From Pseudomonas caspiana (GTDB lineage Bacteria; Pseudomonadota; Gammaproteobacteria; Pseudomonadales; Pseudomonadaceae): a stretch of DNA of 64,000 bases. The position numbers and the translations under genes were made by a program. Numbering within the stretch: the stretch's first letter is position 1; each line of letters starts with the position of its first letter. Positions 56,313-64,000 of the stretch are shown here, piece after piece. The notes beneath the pieces are model-generated. The model saw only the letters and a list, made by a program, of their open reading frames with translations, was not told where the DNA came from and did not search any database. Where the stretch lies: contig NZ_LOHF01000002.1 in NCBI RefSeq assembly GCF_002158995.1, forward strand, positions 326,866-390,865. The letters are read 5' to 3'.

Positions 56313-56581
56313 TGAACCACATCAAAGATATTATCATCAACGAATCCATAGCAGATGTACTAACGGCTTTAGCTCCTATTTCTTCACAGCCTAGAATAGA
56401 CAGACTCTACACATCCTATAGATTTGAAGCTCTTGGAACAGGTGAGTTATGGAATACCTATGAAAAACTCATAATTGATGGCGTACTAGCCCGCGATGAA
56501 CGGGGGCGGGCGACCAAAGGTCCAAACTGGAAAGAGCCGGACTTCATCACCCAAGAAAAATATTCGTTAACTGAAGAGTAG
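56312..56581 (+). CDS. Putative immunity protein for the bacteriocin
   Basis: 89 aa, acidic, soluble. It starts on TAATG with the bacteriocin stop, with AAGGA upstream, the usual coupled arrangement of immunity genes. A C-terminal KGPNWKEPDFITQEKY segment looks like that of immunity proteins of polymorphic toxins, from memory. No named family assigned. Lower GC like the toxin, and followed by a terminator. Confidence 0.72.
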   Translation: MNHIKDIIINESIADVLTALAPISSQPRIDRLYTSYRFEALGTGELWNTYEKLIIDGVLARDERGRATKGPNWKEPDFITQEKYSLTEE

Positions 56582-56593
56582 AGGAACGTCGAG

Positions 56594-56620
56594 AAGCCCC
56601 GCGTTGGCGGGGCTTTTCAA
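56594..56620 (+). terminator. Rho-independent terminator after the bacteriocin module
   Basis: AGCCCCGC/GCGGGGCT stem with a 4-base loop and TTTT. Confidence 0.85.
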
Positions 56621-56881
56621 TTAATATCCGATGTAGGTATTCACAAATCTCCCGCAGCCGCCGCAGTCCTTCCCAACCATGTTTTGTCTTGGATCGACTG
56701 CAGTAATCAGCGGACAGGCAGTAAAAAGGGGGACTCTAGAGTCGGACCGGGTAAAAAAGCCTAACCGATAATTCGTAACAACACGTTGCACCCACCAAGG
56801 CAAACGATAATCCCTCTTATTCAAAAAGGACGAGGCTGTTAAGCTTGCACCCCCTGATTTTGGGCTTGTTGCAGGATGGTT
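56621..56881. other. Junction between bacteriocin module and imelysin cassette
   Basis: About 260 bp with no gene or recognisable repeat. This should contain the right boundary of the insertion and the promoter of the di-haem gene. Confidence 0.45.
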
Positions 56882-58309
56882 ATGGCTACGCGGCTGCGTC
56901 CGTTTGTTGTGTTGCTCAGCGCTCTGATGATGGGTGCGTGCGATGACGCCCCGCGTTTCACCCAGGCTGAGCCGGGCGAGGCGCTGGCGGGTGGCAGGGC
57001 TACCGTGAACAAGCGGGACGTGAATGCGTTTTCGATGCCGTCGGCGAATCTGTCCCCGGTGCGACGTCTGGACTTCAGCGTGGGCAACAGTTTCTTCCGC
57101 AGCCCTTGGGTCATTGCCCCTTCGACCACGACGGCCCGTGACGGCCTTGGGCCTCTGTTCAATACCAACGCCTGCCAGAATTGCCACATCAAAGACGGGC
57201 GAGGCCATCCACCCGAGCCGAACGACGTCAACGCCGTTTCGATGCTGGTCCGCCTGTCGATCCCGGACGATCCGGCTCAGGCAGAGCTGATAAAGAAGAA
57301 TGGCGTGTTGCCCGAGCCGACTTATGGCGGGCAATTGCAGGACATGTCGGTACCAGGTGTCGCACCCGAGGGTCGAGTGCGTATTGAGTACGAGCCCATG
57401 CCGGTCAGGTTCCGCGATGGCACGGTGGTCGAGTTGCGCAAGCCGACCTTGAGCATCACTCATCTGGGCTATGGCCCGATGCACCCTGAAACTCGCGCTT
57501 CAGTGCGCGTCGCACCTCCGATGATTGGCCTGGGACTGCTGGAAGCGATTCCTGATGCAGCGATTCTGGCCAACGCTGATCCCGATGATAAAGATGGCGA
57601 TGGTATTTCCGGTCGGCCGAACTGGGTCTGGGACGATGAGCAGCAAACAGTCGTCGTGGGCCGTTTTGGCTGGAAGGCCGGACAACCCAGCCTGAATCAA
57701 CAAAACGTGCACGCGTTTTCCGGTGACATGGGGTTGACCACCAGCCTGCGCAATTTCGATGATTGCACGCCCGCACAGACCGACTGCCTTGCAGCCCCCA
57801 ATGGCAACGGGCCAGATGGCGAGCCAGAGGTCAGCGATACCATCCTGCGGCTGGTGTTGTTCTACAGCCGCAACCTGGGCGTACCGGCACGTCGCAATAT
57901 CGAAAGCCCGCAAGTGCTGGCGGGGAAAAACCTGTTTTACAAGGCTGGCTGCCAGCAATGCCACACGCCTCAGTTCAAGACTCGCCATGACGCTGCCGAA
58001 CCGGAACTGGCCAATCAGGTTATCCGCCCCTACAGCGACCTGTTATTGCATGACATGGGCGACGAGTTGGCTGACAATCGCACCGAATTTCAGGCGACGG
58101 GACGCGAATGGCGCACCCCGCCTCTGTGGGGCATAGGCTTGACGCAAACCGTCAGCGGCCACACCCAGTTTTTACACGATGGACGCGCTCGTAATCTGCT
58201 CGAAGCGGTGCTCTGGCATGGCGGCGAAGCACAGGCTGCACAGCGTCAGGTCTTGGCGTTCGACGCCGAGCAGCGCGCAGCATTGCTGGCGTTCCTGAAT
58301 TCGTTATGA
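56882..58309 (+). CDS. Di-haem oxidoreductase (thiol oxidoreductase, DHOR family)
   Basis: 475 aa lipoprotein (signal LLSALMMGACDD, Cys about 20) with two c-type haem motifs, CQNCH (about residue 98) and CQQCH (about residue 358), and distal Met/His candidates. Such genes sit beside imelysins in many proteobacteria and are taken to be periplasmic electron-transfer or iron-handling enzymes. The ATG at 56882 has AGGA 5 bases upstream; an ATG two codons earlier overlaps the site. First gene of a three-gene block. Confidence 0.85.
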   Translation: MATRLRPFVVLLSALMMGACDDAPRFTQAEPGEALAGGRATVNKRDVNAFSMPSANLSPVRRLDFSVGNSFFRSPWVIAPSTTTARDGLGPLFNTNACQNCHIKDGRGHPPEPNDVNAVSMLVRLSIPDDPAQAELIKKNGVLPEPTYGGQLQDMSVPGVAPEGRVRIEYEPMPVRFRDGTVVELRKPTLSITHLGYGPMHPETRASVRVAPPMIGLGLLEAIPDAAILANADPDDKDGDGISGRPNWVWDDEQQTVVVGRFGWKAGQPSLNQQNVHAFSGDMGLTTSLRNFDDCTPAQTDCLAAPNGNGPDGEPEVSDTILRLVLFYSRNLGVPARRNIESPQVLAGKNLFYKAGCQQCHTPQFKTRHDAAEPELANQVIRPYSDLLLHDMGDELADNRTEFQATGREWRTPPLWGIGLTQTVSGHTQFLHDGRARNLLEAVLWHGGEAQAAQRQVLAFDAEQRAALLAFLNSL

Positions 58310-58342
58310 CTTCTTTCATTTAAAAACTATAAGGAGCCGGAC

Positions 58343-59407
58343 ATGTTCCGTCCCAAGCTGCTCTTCACCAGCCTTGCTGCGCTCGCCCTGGGTGCCTGTG
58401 CGCCTTCGGACCCGCAAGCGGTCACTTCGGCGGCAATTGCCAAGCAAGTGATTCTGCCGACCTACAGCCGCTGGGTTGATGCTGATCGCAAGTTGGCGAC
58501 TAGCGCCTTGGCGTTCTGCGAAGGCAAAACTGATCTGGCTACCGCCCGCGCCGACTTCCTCTACGCGCAAAAAACCTGGGCCGAGCTGCAGCCGTTGCTG
58601 ATCGGGCCGCTGGCCGAGGGCAATCGTTCCTGGCAGGTGCAGTTCTGGCCAGACAAGAAAAATCTGGTCGGCCGTCAGGTAGAGCAACTGGTGACCGCCC
58701 AGCCGCAGATAACGCCCGACGCATTGGCCAAGTCCAGCGTGGTTGTTCAAGGTCTGTCCGCTTATGAATACATCCTGTTCGACGCTGCCATCGACATGGC
58801 CAACGCCGAGCAGAAAGCCCGTTATTGCCCGTTGCTGACGGCGATTGGTGAGCGCCAGAAAGCCCTCGCCGAAGAGATCCTCAACAGCTGGAACAGTAAC
58901 GACGGCATGCTCGCGCAGTTGAGCAAATTCCCCAACCAGCGCTATGCAGATTCTCACGAAGCAATCGCCGAATTGCTGCGTGTACAAGTGACCGCACTGG
59001 ACACGCTGAAGAAAAAGCTCGGCACACCGCTGGGTCGTCAGAGCAAAGGTCAGCCACAGCCGTTCCAGGCGGACGCGTGGCGTAGCCAGTCATCGCTGAG
59101 CAGCCTGGATGCGAGCCTGGCCAGCGCACAGACTGTCTGGGCAGGGGTCGACAACAAGGGCTTGCGTGGCCTGCTGCCCGCCGAGCAGAAACCGCTGGCA
59201 GACAAGATCGACGCTGCCTACGCTACCAGCCGTAAACTGCTATCGGACCTCAAACCGCCGCTCGCCGATTTGCTGGCCAGCGAAGAAGGTCGCCAACAGT
59301 TGAATGCCTTCTACGACAGCCTTAACGTCGTGCATCGCCTGCATGAAGGTGAGTTGGCCAAGGCACTGGGTATTCAGTTGGGCTTCAACGCCAACGACGG
59401 CGACTGA
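58343..59407 (+). CDS. Second imelysin-family lipoprotein
   Basis: 354 aa. Lipobox ALGAC (Cys about 19), then an imelysin-like all-helical domain. The GxHxxE position reads GLSAYE (about residue 135), so the His is absent; a canonical metallopeptidase is unlikely. It follows the di-haem gene by 33 bp and precedes DUF1513 by 12 bp. Likely iron-related by context, with a binding rather than cleaving role inferred. Confidence 0.88.
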   Translation: MFRPKLLFTSLAALALGACAPSDPQAVTSAAIAKQVILPTYSRWVDADRKLATSALAFCEGKTDLATARADFLYAQKTWAELQPLLIGPLAEGNRSWQVQFWPDKKNLVGRQVEQLVTAQPQITPDALAKSSVVVQGLSAYEYILFDAAIDMANAEQKARYCPLLTAIGERQKALAEEILNSWNSNDGMLAQLSKFPNQRYADSHEAIAELLRVQVTALDTLKKKLGTPLGRQSKGQPQPFQADAWRSQSSLSSLDASLASAQTVWAGVDNKGLRGLLPAEQKPLADKIDAAYATSRKLLSDLKPPLADLLASEEGRQQLNAFYDSLNVVHRLHEGELAKALGIQLGFNANDGD

Positions 59408-59419
59408 TCGGAGGTAAAG

Positions 59420-60520
59420 ATGATGTTGCGACGCCAGGCCCTGGCACTCGGAAGTCTGCTGCTCAGCGCCTGCACCCTGGGTGGCTGGACGCTGTTTCGA
59501 CAAAAAGGCAAAAGCCCGCTGTTGCTGTCCGCTCGCGATGATGGCGACGGACGACACTACGCCGTGGGTTATCGTCTGGATGGCCAACAGGTGTTTGCAA
59601 CGCAGGTCGGCCAGCGCTGCCACGACATCATCAATCATCCGACGCTGAATCTGGCGCTGTTCGTTGCCCGTCGACCGGGCACAGAGAGTTATCTGATCGA
59701 CTTGAGCGACGGACGTCTATTGCAGACCGTTCGTTCGCAGCCTGATCGACACTTCTACGGTCATGCGGTGATCCACAACAGCGGCGAGTGGCTGTACACC
59801 ACCGACAATGACACCACTGATCCAGGCCGTGGATTGCTTGGCGTGTATCGGTTTGTCGACGAGCGTCTGGTGCATACCGGGGAAATATCCACCCATGGCA
59901 TTGGTCCGCATCAGGTGTCGTGGATGCCTGATGGCGAAACGTTGGTAGTGGCCAACGGCGGGATTCGGACCGAAGCAGAAAGTCGCGTCGAAATGAACCT
60001 CAATGCCATGCAGCCTAGCCTGGTGTTGATGCAGCGCGACGGCACGCTGTTAAGCAAAGAGACCCTGGCGCAGTCCATGAACAGCGTACGTCACTTGGGT
60101 ATAGCCAGCGACGGTACCATTGTGTCCGGTCAGCAATTCATGGGGGACGCTCACGAGTCTTCTGAGCTGCTGGCCATCAAACGTCCGGGGCAGCCGTTTG
60201 TGGCTTTTCCGGTAGAGGAGCAACAACTTGCGTCGATGGGGCATTACACCGCCAGTGTTGCTGTTCACAGCGACCTGCGGCTGGTAGCGCTGACTGCGCC
60301 GAGGGGTAATCGGTTTTTCATCTGGGACCTGGACACCGGCGCCACACGCCTAGACACCGCCCTGCCCGACTGCGCCGGTGTCGGTGCAGTTGCAGATGGA
60401 TTCGTAGTCACCTCAGGCCAGGGCCGTTGCCGTTTTTACGACTGCCGCCAAAACGAACTGCTCGCCAAGCCACTGGATCTGCCTGCCGGGCTTTGGGATA
60501 ACCACCTGCACTTGGTCTGA
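59420..60520 (+). CDS. DUF1513 beta-propeller-like protein
   Basis: 366 aa. The N-terminus RRQALALGSLLLSAC has a twin-Arg-like pair and a lipobox. The rest is repeated beta strands with segments such as YTTDNDTTDPGRGLLGVYRF and GPHQVSWMPDGETLVVANGG, resembling a seven-bladed propeller. GGAGGTAAAG precedes two tandem ATGs. Last gene of the cassette. Function unknown. Confidence 0.88.
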   Translation: MMLRRQALALGSLLLSACTLGGWTLFRQKGKSPLLLSARDDGDGRHYAVGYRLDGQQVFATQVGQRCHDIINHPTLNLALFVARRPGTESYLIDLSDGRLLQTVRSQPDRHFYGHAVIHNSGEWLYTTDNDTTDPGRGLLGVYRFVDERLVHTGEISTHGIGPHQVSWMPDGETLVVANGGIRTEAESRVEMNLNAMQPSLVLMQRDGTLLSKETLAQSMNSVRHLGIASDGTIVSGQQFMGDAHESSELLAIKRPGQPFVAFPVEEQQLASMGHYTASVAVHSDLRLVALTAPRGNRFFIWDLDTGATRLDTALPDCAGVGAVADGFVVTSGQGRCRFYDCRQNELLAKPLDLPAGLWDNHLHLV

Positions 60521-60540
60521 GTGCTCCACGTATTTTCTCG

Positions 60541-60608
60541 CAGGAGCGCCGAAGGCTGCGAACGCTATCGCCAGACACACCGCCATCGCAGCTTTCGGCA
60601 GCGCCTAC
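60541..60608. repeat. REP-type inverted repeat (GCCGAAGGCTGCGA family)
   Basis: CAGGAGCGCCGAAGGCTGCGA left and TCGCAGCTTTCGGCAGCGCCTA right; arms diverged. Confidence 0.8.
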
Positions 60609-60762
60609 AGGCCCTCTGCTAACGCCAGAGATTTCTTGGCTGTAGGAAAATTCAGCACATACTGACAGCACCTCTTTTGCTGGTACGGTCCAGACCAATC
60701 TCGCTGTAATATCCAGCAATGTCGCTCGCCGGGCTCACCCGGTTCTCTCCAAGGAAATGGAT

Positions 60763-61914
60763 ATGCTGCGTCGCCGGATGCTGATAATGCTGGGTGTTGT
60801 GCTGTTTGTAGTGCTGCTGCTTGCGGCCTACAAGGCGTTTTCTGTCTATCAGCAGATTCAACAGTTCACCGCTCCCAAACCACCCATCAGCGTTGCAGTC
60901 GCTACAGCCAGCGAACGTCCATGGCAGAACCGCCTTCCGGCCATCGGATCGTTGAAGGCCCTGCAAGGCGTAGATCTGAGCCTTGAAATCGCTGGTACCG
61001 TCAAGGTCGTGCAGTTCGAGTCAGGACAAAAAATCCGCGTCGGCCAGCCCTTGCTGCAACTGGACAGCGATGTCGAAAAAGCCCTGTTGGGTACTGCTGA
61101 AGCCGATCTGGGGCTTGCTCAGGTTGAATACGGCCGCGGCAGTCGACTGGTAGGCGATCAGGCCATCTCAAAAGGCGATTTCGACAAGCTGGCAGCGCAG
61201 TTCAAAAAGGCCAGTGCCACCGTCGCGCAACTCAACGCCTCATTGGCAAAGAAACGCATCCTGGCGCCATTCAGCGGCACGATCGGTATTCGACAAGTGG
61301 ATGTGGGCGACTACCTCGCCAGCGGTACCGTCATCGCCACGCTGCAAGACCTCACTAGCCTCTACGTAGACTTCAATGTGCCGGAACAGGCGCTGCCCAA
61401 AGTCACGGTTGGGCAGACTGCACTGGTGAGCGTTGCGGCTTATCCCGGTCAGAGCTTCGAAGCCACGATCAGCGCGATCAACCCCAAGGTCGATGAAGCA
61501 ACCCGCAACGTGCTGATTCGCGCCACATTGCCTAATCCGCAAAGCACATTGCTGCCGGGCATGTTCGCTAATCTCCAGGTGCTGTTGCCGAGCCCGAAAA
61601 CCCAAGTGGTTATCCCCGAAAGCGCCATCACCTACACGCTTTACGGCAATTCCGTGTACGTCGTCGTCCCAAGGAAAAACGCCGAGGGCGTGCCAGAGAA
61701 AGATGCCAAAGGCGAAATACAGCTAATCGTCGACCGTCGTTTCGTCGAAACCGGCGAGCGCCGCGACGGACTGGTCATTATTAGCAAGGGGCTCAAGGCG
61801 GGCGAACAAGTGGTCAGCGGCGGACAATTAAAGCTCGATGCTGGCGCTCACGTAGCCATCAGTACCGACCAGACACTGCAAGCCGAACAGAACAGCCAAC
61901 CCCAGGTTGACTGA
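60763..61914 (+). CDS. RND efflux periplasmic adaptor (MexV-like)
   Basis: 383 aa from the ATG at 60763 (AAGGA 7 bases upstream; an ATG at 60757 touches the site). One N-terminal membrane anchor (MLGVVLFVVLLLAAYKAF), lipoyl halves (QGVDLSLEIAGTVKVVQFES and AKKRILAPFSGTIGIRQVD) and a beta-barrel. The short hairpin sets it apart from the MexA-like protein at the left end. Partner of the pump gene 13 bp downstream. By position it matches mexV of P. aeruginosa (recalled PA4374). Confidence 0.88.
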   Translation: MLRRRMLIMLGVVLFVVLLLAAYKAFSVYQQIQQFTAPKPPISVAVATASERPWQNRLPAIGSLKALQGVDLSLEIAGTVKVVQFESGQKIRVGQPLLQLDSDVEKALLGTAEADLGLAQVEYGRGSRLVGDQAISKGDFDKLAAQFKKASATVAQLNASLAKKRILAPFSGTIGIRQVDVGDYLASGTVIATLQDLTSLYVDFNVPEQALPKVTVGQTALVSVAAYPGQSFEATISAINPKVDEATRNVLIRATLPNPQSTLLPGMFANLQVLLPSPKTQVVIPESAITYTLYGNSVYVVVPRKNAEGVPEKDAKGEIQLIVDRRFVETGERRDGLVIISKGLKAGEQVVSGGQLKLDAGAHVAISTDQTLQAEQNSQPQVD

Positions 61915-61927
61915 TCAAGGAATACTC

Positions 61928-64000
61928 ATGGCTTTTACAGATCCGTTCATTCGTCGTCCGGTGCTCGCCACGGTGATCAGCCTTCTGATCGTACTGTTGG
62001 GTTTTCAGGCCTTCAGCAAGCTGACTATTCGTCAGTATCCGCAGATGGAAAATGCCCTGATTACCGTCACCACAGCCTATCCTGGTGCCAATGCCGAAAC
62101 CATTCAGGGCTACATCACTCAACCCTTGCAGCAAAGCCTGGCCAGCGCCGAAGGCATTGACTACATGACCTCGGTGAGTCGCCAGAATTTTTCAGTGATT
62201 TCAATCTATGCGCGTATTGGTGCGGACAGCGACCGGCTGTTCACCGAATTGCTGGCTAAAGCCAACGAGGTAAAAAACAAGCTACCGCAGGACTCCGAAG
62301 ATCCGGTATTGAGCAAGGAAGCCGCCGATGCTTCTGCCCTGATGTATGTCAGCTTCTACAGCTCGGAACTGAGCAACCCGCAAATCACAGACTATCTGTC
62401 GCGCGTCATACAGCCCAAGCTGGCCACACTGCCTGGTATGGCGGAAGCGCAAATCCTCGGTAATCAGGTGTTCGCCATGCGCCTATGGCTGGACCCGGTA
62501 CGCCTGGCCGGCTTTGGCCTGACCGCTGCAGACGTGACCAATGCCGTACGACGCTACAACTTTCTGGCCGCTGCCGGGGAAGTCAAAGGCGAATACGTGG
62601 TCACCAGCATCAACGCGACCACCGAGCTGAAATCCGCTGAAGCTTTCGCCGCCATTCCGCTCAAGACGGCGGGCGACAGCCGGGTTCTGCTGGGGGACGT
62701 AGCCCGAGTGGAAATGGGGGCGGAAAACTACGACACCGTCAGCTCATTCGATGGCACACCGTCGGTTTATATCGGTATCAAAGGCACGCCCAGCTCTAAC
62801 CCTCTGGATGTGATCAAAGAGGTGCGGCGCATCATGCCTGAGCTGGAAAGCCAGCTCCCGCCCAACCTGAAAGTCTCCATTGCCTATGACGCAACACTCT
62901 TCATTCAGGCGTCAATCAATGAGGTCGTCAAAACCCTGATCGAAGCGGTATTGATCGTCATCGTGGTGGTTTTCCTGTTTTTGGGCGCGCTGCGCTCGGT
63001 GATGATTCCCGTCATCACCATTCCACTATCTATGATCGGCGTGCTGTTCTTCATGCAGCTGATGGGCTATTCCATCAACCTGCTGACTCTGCTGGCGATG
63101 GTATTGGCAATCGGATTGGTAGTGGACGATGCGATTGTCGTCGTAGAAAACATTCACCGGCACATCGAAGAAGGTAAAACGCCCTTTGACGCCGCGATTG
63201 AAGGCGCCAGAGAGATCGCCATGCCAGTCGTGTCGATGACCATTACCCTCGCGGCAGTTTATGCCCCTATTGGCTTTCTGGAAGGATTGACGGGGGCACT
63301 GTTCAAGGAGTTTGCGCTGACGCTGGCCGGAGCGGTGGTGATTTCTGGCGTGGTTGCCCTCACCCTGTCGCCGATGATGTGCGCCCTGTTATTAAGACAT
63401 GACGCGAACCCCAGCGGTCTGGCGCACAAACTCGACCGCGCATTCGACGGACTCAAGCGACGCTACCAGCGCATGCTGCACGGCACACTGAATACCAGGC
63501 CGGTAGTGCTAGTGTTCGCAGTCACCGTGCTGTGCCTGATTCCAGTACTACTCAAGTTCACCAAATCGGAGCTGGCGCCAGACGAGGATCAGGGCATCAT
63601 TTTCATGATGGCGACGTCGCCACAGCCGACCAACCTCAACTACATCAACCGGTATACCGACGAGTTCATCAAGATATTCAAGGAGTTCCCCGAGTATTAC
63701 TCATCGTTTCAGATCAATGGATTCAATGGTGTTCAGACCGGTATCGGCGGTTTCCTGCTCAAACCCTGGGACGAACGCAGTCGCACTCAGATGGAAATAC
63801 TCCCCGAGGTCCAGGCGCGGCTGGCGCAGATCAGCGGTTTGCAGATTTTCGGCTTCAACTTACCGTCGCTCCCTGGCACCGGTGAAGGCTTGCCCTTCCA
63901 GTTCGTGGTGAATACGGCCAACGACTATGCGTCGTTGTTGCAGGTAGCTGAACGGATCAAGGCGCGAGCCGCCGAGTCCGGCAAGTTTGCGTTCCTTGAC
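61928..64000 (+). CDS. RND efflux permease (MexW-like), 3' end outside window
   Basis: 691 residues are present of about 1030 expected. MAFTDPFIRRPVLATVISL opens the protein, and the proton-relay motif is [21 protein letters not shown] (Asp pair about residues 401-402). AAGGAA lies 5 bases before the ATG. It shares an operon with the adaptor. No outer-membrane channel gene is seen before the edge; MexVW uses OprM, so the channel encoded at the left end could serve both pumps (inference). Confidence 0.93.
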   Translation, partial: MAFTDPFIRRPVLATVISLLIVLLGFQAFSKLTIRQYPQMENALITVTTAYPGANAETIQGYITQPLQQSLASAEGIDYMTSVSRQNFSVISIYARIGADSDRLFTELLAKANEVKNKLPQDSEDPVLSKEAADASALMYVSFYSSELSNPQITDYLSRVIQPKLATLPGMAEAQILGNQVFAMRLWLDPVRLAGFGLTAADVTNAVRRYNFLAAAGEVKGEYVVTSINATTELKSAEAFAAIPLKTAGDSRVLLGDVARVEMGAENYDTVSSFDGTPSVYIGIKGTPSSNPLDVIKEVRRIMPELESQLPPNLKVSIAYDATLFIQASINEVVKTLIEAVLIVIVVVFLFLGALRSVMIPVITIPLSMIGVLFFMQLMGYSINLLTLLAMVLAIGLVVDDAIVVVENIHRHIEEGKTPFDAAIEGAREIAMPVVSMTITLAAVYAPIGFLEGLTGALFKEFALTLAGAVVISGVVALTLSPMMCALLLRHDANPSGLAHKLDRAFDGLKRRYQRMLHGTLNTRPVVLVFAVTVLCLIPVLLKFTKSELAPDEDQGIIFMMATSPQPTNLNYINRYTDEFIKIFKEFPEYYSSFQINGFNGVQTGIGGFLLKPWDERSRTQMEILPEVQARLAQISGLQIFGFNLPSLPGTGEGLPFQFVVNTANDYASLLQVAERIKARAAESGKFAFLD

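Overview
The window is chromosomal DNA of a Pseudomonas, most likely of the fluorescens/putida/syringae side of the genus rather than P. aeruginosa. The evidence is a MvaT-type H-NS protein, a TtgABC/EmhABC (MexAB-OprM-like) pump, a pcaRIJFT protocatechuate cluster, olsBA, bifA and several families of Pseudomonas REP-type inverted repeats. From memory, the gene order from purU (about 17 kb) to the right end follows the P. aeruginosa PAO1 segment of about PA4314-PA4375, with gaps. No tRNA, rRNA, CRISPR array or insertion sequence was seen.

Layout. 1-5.6 kb: an RND multidrug efflux operon (adaptor cut by the window edge, pump, outer-membrane channel) ending in a strong terminator. 5.6-10.9 kb: a leftward beta-ketoadipate module, pcaR-pcaI-pcaJ-pcaF-pcaT, with PcaR boxes before pcaI and pcaR and a possible small RNA divergent from pcaR. 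11.2-20.1 kb: phosphate transporter, HerA-like ATPase, flippase-like membrane protein, purU, mvaT and sbcB. 20.3-27.2 kb: a tightly overlapping six-gene MoxR operon (RDD, SpoIIM, DUF4129, DUF4350, MoxR, DUF58). 27.3-34.2 kb: PilZ protein, small lipoprotein, pyruvate kinase, a diguanylate cyclase overlapping a ferredoxin reductase, and class I fumarase. 34.3-35.4 kb: a RES-Xre toxin-antitoxin pair with a striking operator. 35.7-41.4 kb: cardiolipin-synthase-like enzyme, YceI protein, serine hydrolase, and ornithine-lipid genes olsBA behind a Pho-box-like array. 41.5-44.3 kb: pyeR-pyeM-xenB with an operator array. 44.4-51.4 kb: coiled-coil membrane protein, epimerase, divergent argP/argO, sodB and bifA. 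51.7-60.5 kb: an iron-linked imelysin cassette (icmP, di-haem protein, second imelysin, DUF1513). 60.8 kb to the end: a second RND operon (MexVW-like), cut by the window.

The main accessory insertion lies inside the imelysin cassette at 53.1-56.6 kb. It carries a DCC-family thiol protein, a gene remnant, and a lower-GC S-type-pyocin-like bacteriocin gene with a coupled small immunity candidate. The bacteriocin frame is broken at a run of seven A that is also a perfect in-frame -1 slippery heptamer followed by a GC-rich complementary arm. The icmP terminator is present twice as diverged copies bounding part of the insertion. This is the part of the window most likely to hold something undescribed.

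Cyclic-di-GMP recurs across the window (PilZ protein, SadC-like cyclase, BifA phosphodiesterase), as do envelope functions (two RND pumps, ornithine lipids, cardiolipin-type synthesis, lipoproteins).
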